64,000 nt of DNA from Anaerolineae bacterium (GCA_023151115.1 JAKLJP010000004.1:62001-126000), one strand, 5' to 3'. Counted from the stretch's first letter, positions 1 through 8,662 are shown. Program-made: numbers and translations. The notes: a model not told the origin generated them from the letters alone.

Positions 1-148
1 GAACGCCGTACAAAAATAATACAGCCCCGCCTATCAGCCCCCATTGCAACCCCCAGCCGGTGCGCAACCATTGCCACACCAGCCAGCCCCCGCCAATTTC
101 GGCCAGCCCGGCCAGCACAAACAATAAAACAGTACGCAAAATATCCAA
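1..148 (-). CDS. UPF0060 (YnfA-like) small membrane protein, 3' part outside window
   Basis: The reverse strand reads 49 codons from a TTG start at 148 and runs off the left edge. The product begins [20 protein letters not shown], followed by [11 protein letters not shown], which matches my memory of the UPF0060/YnfA family (about 108 residues, four membrane helices, conserved AEIGG near the N-terminus). A TAA lies in frame two codons upstream, and GGAG at 156-159 sits 7 nt before the TTG, which fixes the start. Two hydrophobic segments are visible. YnfA-type proteins are SMR-like and have been tied to drug efflux, but the substrate here cannot be told. Confidence 0.75.
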   Translation of the reverse strand, partial: MDILRTVLLFVLAGLAEIGGGWLVWQWLRTGWGLQWGLIGGAVLFLYGV

Positions 149-323
149 GTTTTAGCTCCATAATTTTTACAAATTCGATACATCCAATCCAACCTTACCT
201 GCGTCAATGAAGGTGTAAGGGAACAGGCAGGCGCAGTTCAGGCGGCAGGACCCTGACGGAAGCTCGTTTTGTTCCCTGCAACAAACACATAACACTTAAT
301 TTAGAGATGCAGGAGGTTACGAG

Positions 324-1124
324 ATGTACAGCAAACTCATCTATCTATTCACAATATTAGCTATTCTTCTCAGTTTAGGCACAACGGCCCCGGCGGCCTA
401 TGCCGACCATGAAAACACCGTGTCGGGATTGCGGATGATCCTGGCCGCGCAGTTGGGCGAACACGTCCTGCTCGCCTCCAGCGCTACCGGCGCGGCTCTG
501 GCCGGACGCCAGCCCCAGTTTGAAGGCGCAGCCGCCGCGCTCGACGCCAACTTGGTGGACGTTTCCAAGACCATCGGCCTGGTGTACGGCCCCGAAGCCG
601 AAGCCGCCTTTTTGGATTTGTGGCGCAAGCACATCAATTTGGTGGTTGATTATACCACCGCCCTGGCCGCCAAAGATCAAGGCAAGGCCGATCAAGCCGT
701 CAATGCTCTGCTGGCCTATACCGGGGAATTTGGCACATTCCTCAACAACGCCAATCCCAATCTGTCCAAAGAAGTTGTCGCCGAACTGGTTGAGATGCAC
801 ATTCTGACCTTGAAAGATGTGATTGACGCCCAGGCCGCCGGCGACCAAACGATGGTCTACAGCAAGCTGCGCGAAGCTTACAACCACATGGGCATGATTG
901 CCAACCCGGTCGCCGCGGCCATCTCCCAGCAGTTCCCTGATCGGTTTGGTGGGGTAACGGCAGCCATGCCCGCAGCCAGCACCCCGGCTATGGCTCCGGC
1001 GGCTCTGCCGCAAACGGGCGGCCAACTCTCCGTGCTTGAGCCAATCTACCTGGTAACATTCCTGGCTGTGATTGCCATTTTTGTGGGAGTCTGGCTGAAG
1101 GGCCGCCATAGCCGCTCAGCCTGA
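324..1124 (+). CDS. LPXTG-type cell-surface anchored helical protein
   Basis: 266 residues. The N-terminus is a Sec signal peptide (hydrophobic core about 5-22, ending AAYA). The mature part is a Leu/Ala-rich helical domain (about 32-205) in two similar halves with LWRKHI and AYNHM-type helix motifs. A short Ala/Pro/Met linker follows. The C-terminus is a sortase sorting signal: LPQTGG, a hydrophobic helix and the basic tail KGRHSRSA. The helical domain resembles secreted proteins often labelled 'copper amine oxidase' in databases, but no catalytic motif is visible, so I give no enzymatic role. AGGAGG lies 7 nt before the ATG. The protein is probably attached to the cell wall by a sortase not encoded in this window. 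Confidence 0.8.
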   Translation: MYSKLIYLFTILAILLSLGTTAPAAYADHENTVSGLRMILAAQLGEHVLLASSATGAALAGRQPQFEGAAAALDANLVDVSKTIGLVYGPEAEAAFLDLWRKHINLVVDYTTALAAKDQGKADQAVNALLAYTGEFGTFLNNANPNLSKEVVAELVEMHILTLKDVIDAQAAGDQTMVYSKLREAYNHMGMIANPVAAAISQQFPDRFGGVTAAMPAASTPAMAPAALPQTGGQLSVLEPIYLVTFLAVIAIFVGVWLKGRHSRSA

Positions 1125-1180
1125 GTGAGAGGCAGCCACCCCTGGCCCTAAAAAGATAAACGTCCTGCATCAAACAAGCG

Positions 1181-1230
1181 CCGCCCCCACCCAAACCTTT
1201 ATCCTTTCGGAGAGAGACAGGAGGGGGCGG
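1181..1230. terminator. Possible shared terminator between convergent genes
   Basis: CCGCCCCC (1181-1188) pairs with GGGGGCGG (1223-1230) across a 34-nt loop, and TGTTTATATTATT follows on the plus strand. It sits between two convergent genes. The long loop makes this tentative. Confidence 0.3.
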
Positions 1231-1238
1231 TGTTTATA

Positions 1239-2336
1239 TTATTGCTTCTCTTCCAACCACACTTCCAACGTCCGCCCGACCCGCTCCAGGCTGGTCGGGG
1301 CAACTTTGTCGGCGGTATCGGCGGTGGTGTGCCAGTAGGGATAGTCAAAATCAATGATGTCAATGGCGGGGATGCCGCGCTCTAAAAAGGGGATATGGTC
1401 GTCAATAATGGTGTGGCGGAGTTCGGGGATGATGTGGACGCCATAGCCTAACTCACCGGCGACAGCCCAAATTTCTTCACGCAGGGCTGGGGTAGAGTTT
1501 TGCTCCAGGTAAATATTCTGGTCGGCGTCGCCAATCATATCTACCACGATCACTCCTTCAGGGGCGACGGTCAAATTTTCGGCCATCTGGCGCGCGCCCA
1601 CGGAAAAGGGCCACCCATCGAGCCGGCCGCGATCCTCGGCGTCAAAAAAGGCCAGCCAGACTTCATGCTGCAACTTGCCGGCTTCCAGGGTGCGGGCCAG
1701 TTCCAGCAGCACGGCCACTCCGCTGGCCCCGTCATTGGCCCCTTCGATCCATTCGCCGCGTTTGGCCGGGTCGGGGTCCTGGTCGGCAGCCGGGCGGGTA
1801 TCGTAATGCGCGCCCAGGATGATGATCGGCCCGCTGCCCAGCCGGCCGACAACATTGCGCCCTTTGACGCCTTTGAACAGAAACTCCTCAGTTTCTACCT
1901 GCCAGCCCATTTTTTCCAGTTCGGCGATGATGTAATCCCCGGTGGCCCAGCCGGCCTCGCTGCCGGTCGGGCGAGGGCCGATGGCGGTCTGGGCCAGGAG
2001 TTGTTGATAAGCCAGGTCGCCGTTAAAGGTTAAGGCTGAGGCTGAGGCTGGGGGGGAAATGGTTATTGAGGGTAAGGTTGGTGGGGGTGAGGTAGGGGTG
2101 GGCAAGGGAGAAGTGGCTACAGTCGTCGGGGTGGGAGCTGCTATAGTTGCTGAAGGGGGAGGTGTGGGAACCAGGGCGACCGGAAGCGTTGCGGTTGGGC
2201 TTGGAACCGCCGGTGTATTCAGAGTGGAGTTGGCCGGTTGGGAGGTAAAAAGCGAAAGACCGCCAAAGAGCAGTAAGCCAACACCGGCTATAATTAAAAT
2301 AGGGGGAACCCAGCCGGGTAAACGAGAGGTGCTCAT
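1239..2336 (-). CDS. Membrane-anchored M28-family zinc peptidase
   Basis: 365 residues. An N-terminal membrane helix (about 8-30) is followed by a long Pro/Thr/Ser-rich linker (about 35-100) and an M28 peptidase or glutaminyl-cyclase-like domain (about 105-365). The zinc-site motifs are visible in order: GAHYDTRP (His, Asp), GANDGASGVAVLLELAR (bridging Asp), FFDAEDRG (Glu pair), VDMIGD (Asp) and YWHTTADT (His). The catalytic domain should face outside, tethered on the linker. AGGAA lies 8 nt before the ATG. Part of the linker is coded by repeated GAGGCT units (2033-2056). M28 enzymes cleave N-terminal residues or cyclise glutamine; the sequence alone does not decide which. Confidence 0.85.
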   Translation of the reverse strand: MSTSRLPGWVPPILIIAGVGLLLFGGLSLFTSQPANSTLNTPAVPSPTATLPVALVPTPPPSATIAAPTPTTVATSPLPTPTSPPPTLPSITISPPASASALTFNGDLAYQQLLAQTAIGPRPTGSEAGWATGDYIIAELEKMGWQVETEEFLFKGVKGRNVVGRLGSGPIIILGAHYDTRPAADQDPDPAKRGEWIEGANDGASGVAVLLELARTLEAGKLQHEVWLAFFDAEDRGRLDGWPFSVGARQMAENLTVAPEGVIVVDMIGDADQNIYLEQNSTPALREEIWAVAGELGYGVHIIPELRHTIIDDHIPFLERGIPAIDIIDFDYPYWHTTADTADKVAPTSLERVGRTLEVWLEEKQ

Positions 2337-2350
2337 TCAATGATTCCTAA

Positions 2351-2424
2351 AAAATAATCCACAGATTACACAGATTTTTAATTTTTATCTGCGAAATCTG
2401 TGTAATCTGCGGATTTTGATTATT
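2351..2424. repeat. Inverted repeat, ACAGATTACACAGATTT family, copy 1
   Basis: The left arm AATCCACAGATTACACAGAT pairs with a right arm reading ATCTGTGTAATCTGCGGATT, forming a long hairpin between the ricT and M28 genes. A near-identical element with the same words lies at 44643-44722. The arms are built from 7-8 nt units (CACAGAT, AATCTGC), so this belongs with the other heptamer-type repeats in the window. Confidence 0.8.
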
Positions 2425-2448
2425 AGCAAGCCGTAGGGAACGCGTCTC

Positions 2449-3357
2449 TTATTCTTCGGGTGTCTCGCCATTTGGCTCGTTGGCGGAGGAGTGGTGCGGC
2501 TGCGGCGGCTCGCTGCTGCGCTCATTTTTGCCTTTGGGTTTCGAGTCACCGTGGATTACCTGAACTTCTTCGGCTTTGACCTCAACATAGGTATCGCTGC
2601 CTTCCAGTTCTAACAGCACCGACTGTTTGATAATGTTCAACCCGCGGATGATCGCCAGCCCACCCTGCGCCGTTTTGACCTGGCTGCCAACTTTGGGCAG
2701 CTCTTTTTTCATTTCAGCGTACATCTCATCTTCATAGGCCAGGCAGCACAACAAACGCCCGCATAACCCTGATATTTCGGCGGGGGCCAAGGGCAAGCCC
2801 TGTAGTTTAGCCATACGAATAGAAACCGGATGGAAATCGGTCAGCCAGCTAGAGCAGCACAACCGCCGCCCACAGCGGCCATAGCCATCCAAAATCTTGG
2901 TTTCATCGCGCGCGCCAACCTGCTTCATCTCAATGCGCGTCCGCAGCGAGCGGGCCAGTTCTTTGACCAGGTCCCGGAAATCTACCCGCTGCTCCGAGAC
3001 AAAAGAAAAGAGCAGCCGGCTGCCGTCGAAGCTGTATTCCGCGTCCAACACCTTGATCGGAATGTTGATTTCAGCGACCAGTTGGTTGCACTTTTCCAGG
3101 GCCGCCGGTTCCTGGGCTTTAAATTGTTCAGCCTGGAGCAAATCTACCGGGGTGGCCGGGCGGATGACTCGTTTGAGCTTACTCTTGATTTCGCTTTTGG
3201 GTACTTCGCGGGGGGCCATGGCCACCGTGCCCAACTCGATACCGCGCGAAGTTTCAACAATGACCCGATCTTCCAACTTCAAGTGCTCAAAAGGGGCCGG
3301 GTCAAAATAATAGACTTTAGTGACAGGTTTAAATCTAACACCAACAACAAGGGGCAT
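2449..3357 (-). CDS. ricT: PSP1-domain protein RicT (YaaT)
   Basis: 302 residues. The N-terminal half is the PSP1 domain (about 5-190), ending in the paired cysteine motifs CGRRLCCSSWL and CGRLLCCLAYE that bind Fe-S clusters in RicT of Bacillus. Family members form the RicAFT complex, which affects RNA maturation and development. The last 60 residues are charged and low complexity (KGKNERSSEPPQPHHSS), an extension not needed by the family. GAGGAA lies 7 nt before the ATG. It lies downstream of holB on the same strand, the arrangement known from Firmicutes, here separated by a repeat hairpin. Confidence 0.9.
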   Translation of the reverse strand: MPLVVGVRFKPVTKVYYFDPAPFEHLKLEDRVIVETSRGIELGTVAMAPREVPKSEIKSKLKRVIRPATPVDLLQAEQFKAQEPAALEKCNQLVAEINIPIKVLDAEYSFDGSRLLFSFVSEQRVDFRDLVKELARSLRTRIEMKQVGARDETKILDGYGRCGRRLCCSSWLTDFHPVSIRMAKLQGLPLAPAEISGLCGRLLCCLAYEDEMYAEMKKELPKVGSQVKTAQGGLAIIRGLNIIKQSVLLELEGSDTYVEVKAEEVQVIHGDSKPKGKNERSSEPPQPHHSSANEPNGETPEE

Positions 3358-3399
3358 TGTTATTCCTCTATATCATAAAACGTGAAGTGGAAGCAATGA

Positions 3400-3520
3400 T
3401 GAGGCGAGGAGGCGTGAGGCGAAGATTGAAGATAGTAGATGGTAGATAGAGGATAGAGATAGATATATCACCCTCTATCTTCTATCCTCTGCTTTTCGCG
3501 TCCTCGCCTCTTCGCCTCAC
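3400..3520. repeat. Heptamer-repeat hairpin, GATAGTA/CTATCTT family, copy 1
   Basis: The left arm contains GATAGTAGATGGTAGATAGA and the right arm CTCTATCTTCTATCCTCT, flanked by GAGGCG / CGCCTC words. The units are seven nucleotides long. A reverse-oriented relative is at 15288-15411. The right arm supplies the holB stop codon (3517-3519). Confidence 0.8.
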
Positions 3521-4518
3521 ACCTCACGCAGCTTTGGTAATTTTAACAACAAAACTTCCAAACTCAACCTGGGGTTGACATTCCGCTCCAGGTTAATCAG
3601 CGCCGTGCGCAGCCGGGCGACCATCTGGCTGGCTTCGGCCAGACTGCTGTGACCGGCCAACTGCTGTAACTGCTCTTGCCAATTCAGATTCATTATTTTA
3701 GTTTGAGCCGCGCCACTTTGCAACAAGAGCAGGTCACGCCAGATGGTTAGCCACAGGGTCAACACTTCTCTGAGCATGGCCCCATCGCGGCTGAGTTGGT
3801 GGGCATAAGCCAATCGCTCGGCCCGGCCGGCCTGCAGCAGCGAAATCAACTCTTGCAAATGCTGCTCGCGCCGGTTTAATAACTCGGTATCATTCAAGGC
3901 TTTCACCGCCCAGCCGAGGCGGCCAGCCGCTAATTGGGCCAGCAGTTCGGCCTGTTCCGGCTTGGCCTGCCAATGTTCTCGCAGCGCTTTAACGACCCGC
4001 TCGTGAGGAAGGGGGCGTAGGGCCAATAGCTGGCAGCGCGAAACAATGGTTGGCAGCAGCGCTCCCGGGTCGGTGGCGGTCAGCACTAAAATGGCCTGGG
4101 AGGCCGGCTCTTCCAGGGTTTTGAGCAAAGCATTAGCCGCGCTGAGGGTGGCCCGTTCAAAGTTAGCCAGCACGACGACCCGGTAACGGCCTTCATTGGG
4201 CGATAACGACAGTTCGCGCTGCAAATTGCGAATATCGTCAATTTTGAGGGCCTGATCGTCGCTGTCAAAAATGCGCACATCGGGGTGGTTGCCGCTGACA
4301 ATTTTACGACAGGAGGAGCACTGGCCGCAGGGAGGGGATATCTGCTGGCAGTTGAGCTGCTGCGCCCAAAAACGGGCGACGGTGCTTTTGCCCACGTTGG
4401 GCGGGCCGGTCAGCAGCAACGCCTGGGGCGCCCGCCCGGCGGCCTGCTGCCGATTCAATAAATCCAGCGCCCACTCATGCCCCACCACATAAACTTTAGC
4501 GTCAGCTTGAACGCCCAT
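3517..4518 (-). CDS. holB: DNA polymerase III clamp-loader subunit delta'
   Basis: 333 residues, the usual delta' length. Visible elements: a P-loop-like GPPNVGKST at about 38-46; a zinc module with four cysteines (CQQISPPCGQCSSC, about 56-69); VLANFERATLSAANALLKTLEEP (sensor region) and TIVSRCQLLALRPL with the SRC motif of clamp loaders; then a helical C-terminal collar domain. It is part of the gamma/tau-delta-delta' complex that loads the beta sliding clamp. It starts 14 bp after the upstream kinase-like gene, so the two may be co-transcribed. The downstream partner ricT is the typical neighbour. Confidence 0.92.
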   Translation of the reverse strand: MGVQADAKVYVVGHEWALDLLNRQQAAGRAPQALLLTGPPNVGKSTVARFWAQQLNCQQISPPCGQCSSCRKIVSGNHPDVRIFDSDDQALKIDDIRNLQRELSLSPNEGRYRVVVLANFERATLSAANALLKTLEEPASQAILVLTATDPGALLPTIVSRCQLLALRPLPHERVVKALREHWQAKPEQAELLAQLAAGRLGWAVKALNDTELLNRREQHLQELISLLQAGRAERLAYAHQLSRDGAMLREVLTLWLTIWRDLLLLQSGAAQTKIMNLNWQEQLQQLAGHSSLAEASQMVARLRTALINLERNVNPRLSLEVLLLKLPKLREV

Positions 4519-4532
4519 CTATTCTCTGCGCC

Positions 4533-6233
4533 CTAACTTTGCGCCGGTCGAGGCAAATGAATGGTAAAGGTTGTCCCTTGATCCGGCTCGCTCTCCACCT
4601 CAATCTGGCCGCTGTGCCGGCCAATGACGGCATAGGTGATAGAGAGGTCAAGACCGTAGGTGTGATGATTACTCTCGTAAAAGGGGTCAAAAATATGGCG
4701 CATATCTTCGGGAGCAATGCCCTGGCCGGTATCACTGACAATGAGTTGAACCTGGGGACCAACAGTGCGGCTAATGATGCGCAACGCTCCACCTTGCGGC
4801 ATCGCTTCGCAAGCCCGGCGAATCAAATAGAAGAGAGCCTGTTCCATCTGCTGCGGGTCAGCCATAACGTGGGGTAAATGGGGGTCAAATCCCCGCATAA
4901 ATTTAACATTGGGATTCAAGTTATTTTCCTGGCTGTATTTCGACCAGGCCCGCTCGACCACGTCATTAAGATTGGTTTGTTTGGGCCGGTAATTGCGCTG
5001 GCCCGAAAAATCAAGTAGGTTTTGAATGATTTCCTGGCAGCGCAGCGCCTCTTGTTCAGCCCTGGTTACAAGTCGAAGCTGTTCTTTGGGGTCCAGATTT
5101 TGCTGGCTAACCTCACGCAAATTCTCCAAAATGGAATTAATCGGCACATTGATCTCTTTAGCTACCCCGGCCGCCATATACCCCAGCGCAGCCGCTTTCT
5201 CTGCCCGGAGCAACTGCTGGTTGACCTGCTGGAGCTGTGAGGTCTGCGATTTGACCGCCTTCTCCAGTTCTCGGCTTGACTGTTCGGCCTGGTTTGCCGT
5301 AGAGGAAAGCCGGGCGTACAGGCGGGCATTTTCAATAGCAATACTGGCGTAATCGGCCAGGGCCATCAGTAAATTGAGATGGCGCTCGCCAAAAGCCTGA
5401 ACTTTCCGCTGGTTATTTACGGCCAAAACGCCGATAACCCGGTCGGTCACTTTAAGCGGCACGTTTAGCAAGGCCTTGACAAAATAGCCAGTAGCTACTT
5501 TGAAGGAGTCATCCTGGTTCATCCCGCCAATCATCACCGGCCGGCCGGTACGAACTACCTGACCGGCGATGCTGTCTTGAATCTTCAGCCGGGAGGTTTT
5601 GGCGTGCTTCTCGCCCAGGTTGCGCGCCGCCCGCAGATACAACTCCCCGGAGGCTTCATCCACCAGCATAATCGAGCCTTCCTCAGCCCCGGTCAGGTAG
5701 ACTGCCGCCTCGACAATCCGGTTGAGGATGGGTTCCAAAGTTTGCAGCGATGTGACCGAACGGCCAATGCCGTATAAAAAACGTAGTTCCTGCACCCGGT
5801 TTTCGAGCTGCTGGTTGACCCGCAGCACGGTTTGGGTCAGGTGGTCGCGCTCGTGCCGTAGCCGCGACTCGGTCAGGGCGCGGTCAATCGCCCCCAACAT
5901 TTCGTCAATGGCGAAGGGTTTAATAATGTAATCCCGCGCGCCCAACCGGAAGGCCCGCACCGCCGTCCCCTCTGAACCGTGAAACGTCATCAGTATGGCC
6001 GGCGTGTCCAGGCCCTTTTCACGCAGACTTTCCAGCAGTTCCAGCCCGCCCATGCGCGGCATGACCAGATCGGAGATAATCAAATCAATTTTCTGGCTCA
6101 GGATAATTTCCAGGGCGTCCGCTCCATTGCGGGCCTCGATCATCTTGTAACCGTTTGGCTCCAGCACATACTCGCGCAAAAATTTAAGGCTGTCTTCGCG
6201 GTCGTCAACCGCTAATACCGTTTCGCCCGCCAC
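4533..6233 (-). CDS. Receiver-GAF-histidine-kinase-like protein lacking the phospho-acceptor His
   Basis: 566 residues from a GTG at 6233, chosen because AGGAG sits 7 nt upstream; the frame stays open to 6314 but that extension has no RBS. An N-terminal receiver (1-120) has Asp10/11, Asp55 and Lys105. A coiled coil follows (about 120-150), then a GAF domain (about 150-310), a second coiled coil and a kinase-like module. The H-box reads AAGVAKEINVP: residue 359 is Lys (AAA, 5157-5159) where His is expected. The N-box reads YLIRRACEAM, with Arg for the usual Asn. The G1 box DTGQGI is intact and G2 reads GLDLSI. It probably cannot autophosphorylate and may be a scaffold or ATP-binding sensor. 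Confidence 0.85.
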   Translation of the reverse strand: MAGETVLAVDDREDSLKFLREYVLEPNGYKMIEARNGADALEIILSQKIDLIISDLVMPRMGGLELLESLREKGLDTPAILMTFHGSEGTAVRAFRLGARDYIIKPFAIDEMLGAIDRALTESRLRHERDHLTQTVLRVNQQLENRVQELRFLYGIGRSVTSLQTLEPILNRIVEAAVYLTGAEEGSIMLVDEASGELYLRAARNLGEKHAKTSRLKIQDSIAGQVVRTGRPVMIGGMNQDDSFKVATGYFVKALLNVPLKVTDRVIGVLAVNNQRKVQAFGERHLNLLMALADYASIAIENARLYARLSSTANQAEQSSRELEKAVKSQTSQLQQVNQQLLRAEKAAALGYMAAGVAKEINVPINSILENLREVSQQNLDPKEQLRLVTRAEQEALRCQEIIQNLLDFSGQRNYRPKQTNLNDVVERAWSKYSQENNLNPNVKFMRGFDPHLPHVMADPQQMEQALFYLIRRACEAMPQGGALRIISRTVGPQVQLIVSDTGQGIAPEDMRHIFDPFYESNHHTYGLDLSITYAVIGRHSGQIEVESEPDQGTTFTIHLPRPAQS

Positions 6234-6314
6234 GCTCGTTCTCCTGAGAAGAGAGTAGCCAGTCAAGGGCATTAAGTTAAGCCAGAAAACCGCATTCTGA
6301 GTAACGCAGAACAA

Positions 6315-6425
6315 AGTGGAGCGCGTATCGAAAGGTGCAAGTTGGCAATGGCTTCCTGACAGTGCAGCACCCTTCGATACGGGTCGCTTCGCTTCCCTAC
6401 TCAGGCTGCTGCATAACTCAATGAC
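6315..6425. repeat. Dispersed repeat, CGTATCGAAGGGTGC family, copy 1
   Basis: An imperfect palindrome with GCGTATCGAAAGGTGC on one arm and GCACCCTTCGATACGGG on the other, followed by a CTACTCAGG word. Related copies lie at 20090-20210, 25277-25402 and 28885-29030. It fills most of the 349-bp gap 6234-6582; I see no gene in that gap. Confidence 0.75.
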
Positions 6426-6528
6426 ATTGACGAACCACTGATTACTATTTTTGTCCTCGGTAATTACCTCTTATGATAGAGGCAGAACGATTTTTTGTAA
6501 AGTAGAAAGAAGTCCTTGCAACAAGAAA

Positions 6529-6548
6529 GGGCGCACCGTAGTGCGCCC
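6529..6548 (-). terminator. Rho-independent terminator of the VanW gene
   Basis: A perfect 8-bp stem GGGCGCAC / GTGCGCCC with the tetraloop CGTA. On the minus strand it is followed by TTTCTTG. It lies 35 bp past the VanW stop codon. Confidence 0.75.
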
Positions 6549-6582
6549 CAGCTCCCAAAATTTCAAAAAGTGCAAGGATTGA

Positions 6583-8409
6583 TCAGCTACGACCACCCGT
6601 ACCGACCTTAAAAACGGCCCGCCAGGGTTCGTAATGGCTAAAAATTTCATCCTGGTGAATCACTTTGTCGCCCTCTTTCACTGTGCGGGTCACCCGCACA
6701 TCCAAGCCGTCCACCGCCCAATCTACCTGCTTGGTCATCCCAACCGGCAGCGTCGGGTCTTTCTCATAAATGGGCGGGCCATGCTTGACCGGTTTACTCA
6801 ATTCCGGTTCCGACACGGTCACCTCCCGATTGGTTTTGGTGCTGTAAAAATAGAAGGTGACGGTTCCTGCTTCCAGATCGCTGGCCGTTTGGATGAGCAA
6901 ATGATAAGGGGTATCATTGCGAAATTTGAAATCAACATCCGGGGTAAATACGGTCGCATCCAAACCCGGCCCCGAATTGGTTTCGTACCAGCCGACCCGG
7001 TAGCCGTGCGCCCAGCGCTCGACAATTTCATAGCCGCCCAAAAAGGCGGCCCGAAAGGCCGTGGTGCTGACCTGGCAAACCCCGCCGCCCAGGCCCACGC
7101 TGGTGCGATTGCCCTGGATAATCAGCGACTCGTTAAAACCGGCCTCTTTGGTAACCGGCCCCAGATGTTCGTTAAACGAGAAGATGCCATCGGGTGGGAC
7201 AATGACGTTATTGAATTGCGAGGCAGCCAGAGCGATATTTTGCATGCGTGATTCACTCGAACCTTTAAAATAAGTGGTCGCCTCGTAAACCAGTTCCTTG
7301 ATACCCAGACTATCCAGATTTTTGCTGGAAATCAACGGCTGCTTGACCGTCACCGGCAGTTCCACCAGGTGAGTCTGCCGGTTTTTGAGGGCCATAATCT
7401 GTTCAAACGTGGCCTCGACATCCAACGAGCGGCCCTCCTGGCTTTCTTGCAGCACGATTAACTGGTTAGTTTCAGGGTCGAATTGGAGGCGGGCGTCAAC
7501 CGGCTCTCGTTCCAAGGCCTGGGCCATTTGCTCGAGGTAAGGGGCAAACTTTTCCCGGTTGGGGGTGATTACATACTCGGTTTTACCGGCCTCATTAACT
7601 TTTTGGTTCAGGTCCATCAGGCCGACCAGCGCCTCAGGCTCCAGCCGCCACTCGGTCACGCCGGTTTCGCCGTTAAAACGAAAAATGAGGGGACGCCCCA
7701 ACAGGTTTTCGGCCTGCTGCCGCGAGGCCTCCACATCGGTCACAGCCGGCAGAATTTGCTGAACCACCGGATTGACCACCTGGCCGTTGTTTTCAAACAG
7801 AGCCGCCTCGATCAGCGGTTGGGTGGCCTCGACATTCATGCGCCGTCCACGTTGGGCCTTGATGACCTCAATCCGGGCGTCGGGATGGATCACCAATTGG
7901 GCATCCTGGGGCATTTGATTGATCTTGTCGGCCAATGCTTGCAGCATTTGATTGGTCGGGCCGGTATCGTAAAGGATCACCGGCTCGATATGGCGGGCGG
8001 TGCGCAGCAGGCTCAAGTGGGTCAACATATCGGCAAAAAGATTACCATTGCGCCCGACAGCATAGGCCGCGTTGGCCGTAGTCGCTGCATCTACGCGCAT
8101 GCCCAATTCCTGGCCGCTGTAGGTCCAGGTCTCCAGACCATATTGAATCGTTACCTGGCGGGTCATATACTCCGCGGCGCGCTGGCTGACAATAGTCATC
8201 ACCTGGGGCTGGGTCATCCCGCCCACATCAATCCCGGCTACCCACACCCCCGGATAAACCCGGTTGAGGTAGACCACCTGGTAGGCCAGGGTTAAAAAAA
8301 CCAGAATCACCAACAGGCCGCCGCTGGTCAAGACAAACAGCGCCGGCAGCCACAAGCTTATCGGAGAGGGTTTTAAGGGTTTGATAATAGGCTGGGTAAT
8401 CTGGCTCAT
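6583..8409 (-). CDS. VanW-family membrane-anchored protein
   Basis: About 608 residues from the ATG at 8409; a TTG at 8436 would add nine residues, and neither has a clear RBS. A single N-terminal membrane helix (about 19-45) is followed by two peptidoglycan-binding-4-like (YoaR) regions and the VanW domain, recognised by GGGVCQVSTTAFRAAFLGG and ERWAHGYRVGWY. A beta-rich tail ends the protein. VanW domains occur in vancomycin-resistance clusters and in many wall-associated proteins of monoderm bacteria; their biochemical activity is unsettled. No van genes are nearby, so a general envelope role is more likely. A miniature transposon sits immediately upstream. Confidence 0.88.
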   Translation of the reverse strand: MSQITQPIIKPLKPSPISLWLPALFVLTSGGLLVILVFLTLAYQVVYLNRVYPGVWVAGIDVGGMTQPQVMTIVSQRAAEYMTRQVTIQYGLETWTYSGQELGMRVDAATTANAAYAVGRNGNLFADMLTHLSLLRTARHIEPVILYDTGPTNQMLQALADKINQMPQDAQLVIHPDARIEVIKAQRGRRMNVEATQPLIEAALFENNGQVVNPVVQQILPAVTDVEASRQQAENLLGRPLIFRFNGETGVTEWRLEPEALVGLMDLNQKVNEAGKTEYVITPNREKFAPYLEQMAQALEREPVDARLQFDPETNQLIVLQESQEGRSLDVEATFEQIMALKNRQTHLVELPVTVKQPLISSKNLDSLGIKELVYEATTYFKGSSESRMQNIALAASQFNNVIVPPDGIFSFNEHLGPVTKEAGFNESLIIQGNRTSVGLGGGVCQVSTTAFRAAFLGGYEIVERWAHGYRVGWYETNSGPGLDATVFTPDVDFKFRNDTPYHLLIQTASDLEAGTVTFYFYSTKTNREVTVSEPELSKPVKHGPPIYEKDPTLPVGMTKQVDWAVDGLDVRVTRTVKEGDKVIHQDEIFSHYEPWRAVFKVGTGGRS

Positions 8410-8442
8410 AACCTTATTCCAAACAAAGACTGCCAAGGTTTA

Positions 8443-8531
8443 GAGCCTATCCGAAAACCTCAGTAGCGGCGGCTCCCACGCCGCCGTTAGCCGGGCGTGG
8501 GAGCCCGGCCCGCTAGTTTTCGGATAGGTTC
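8443..8531. mobile_element. Miniature element, IS5-like ends, twin-hairpin core
   Basis: 89 bp with terminal inverted repeats GAGCCTATCCGAAAAC and, at the other end, GAACCTATCCGAAAAC (one mismatch in 16), flanked by TTA at 8440-8442 and 8532-8534. A 3-bp duplication of this type and these ends suggest IS5-family (IS427/IS1031-type) mobilisation. The core has two hairpins: stem GGCGGC with loop TCCCAC (8468-8485), and stem GCCGGGC with loop GTGGGA (8490-8509). The two loops are exact reverse complements. The same core is found in the elements at 9996 and 53660, which have different ends. No transposase is encoded. Confidence 0.8.
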
Positions 8532-8656
8532 TTACACTTTAATAATCATACCAGGGGAAACGGCGGCTGTAAACAAAAACGGCCCACACTTTCCCTATAC
8601 TATACCGACGATTAGAAACAGTGTCAACTTACCTTATGTAATGCTAAAAAGTATGA

Positions 8657-8662
8657 TATAAT
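8657..8662 (+). promoter_or_regulatory. -10 box for the nuclease/LLM pair
   Basis: TATAAT, 28 bp before the ATG at 8685. The upstream -35 region (around 8634-8639, TTATGT) is weak. Transcription starting here would leave only a short leader carrying AAGGAGAT, which argues against the upstream ATG at 8661. Confidence 0.5.

Noticed and set aside
375..1109. Long open frame (244 codons) on the minus strand
   Set aside because: It is antisense to the LPXTG protein gene, which has a signal peptide, an RBS and a sorting motif; the antisense product has no recognisable domain.
3400..3520. Possible CRISPR or direct-repeat array
   Set aside because: The units are seven nt with no spacers and form an inverted pair, so they are short tandem repeats.
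7483..8295. Open frame of 270 codons on the plus strand
   Set aside because: Antisense to the VanW gene. Its composition (His, Gly, Gln, Leu) is typical of a mirrored GC-rich gene.
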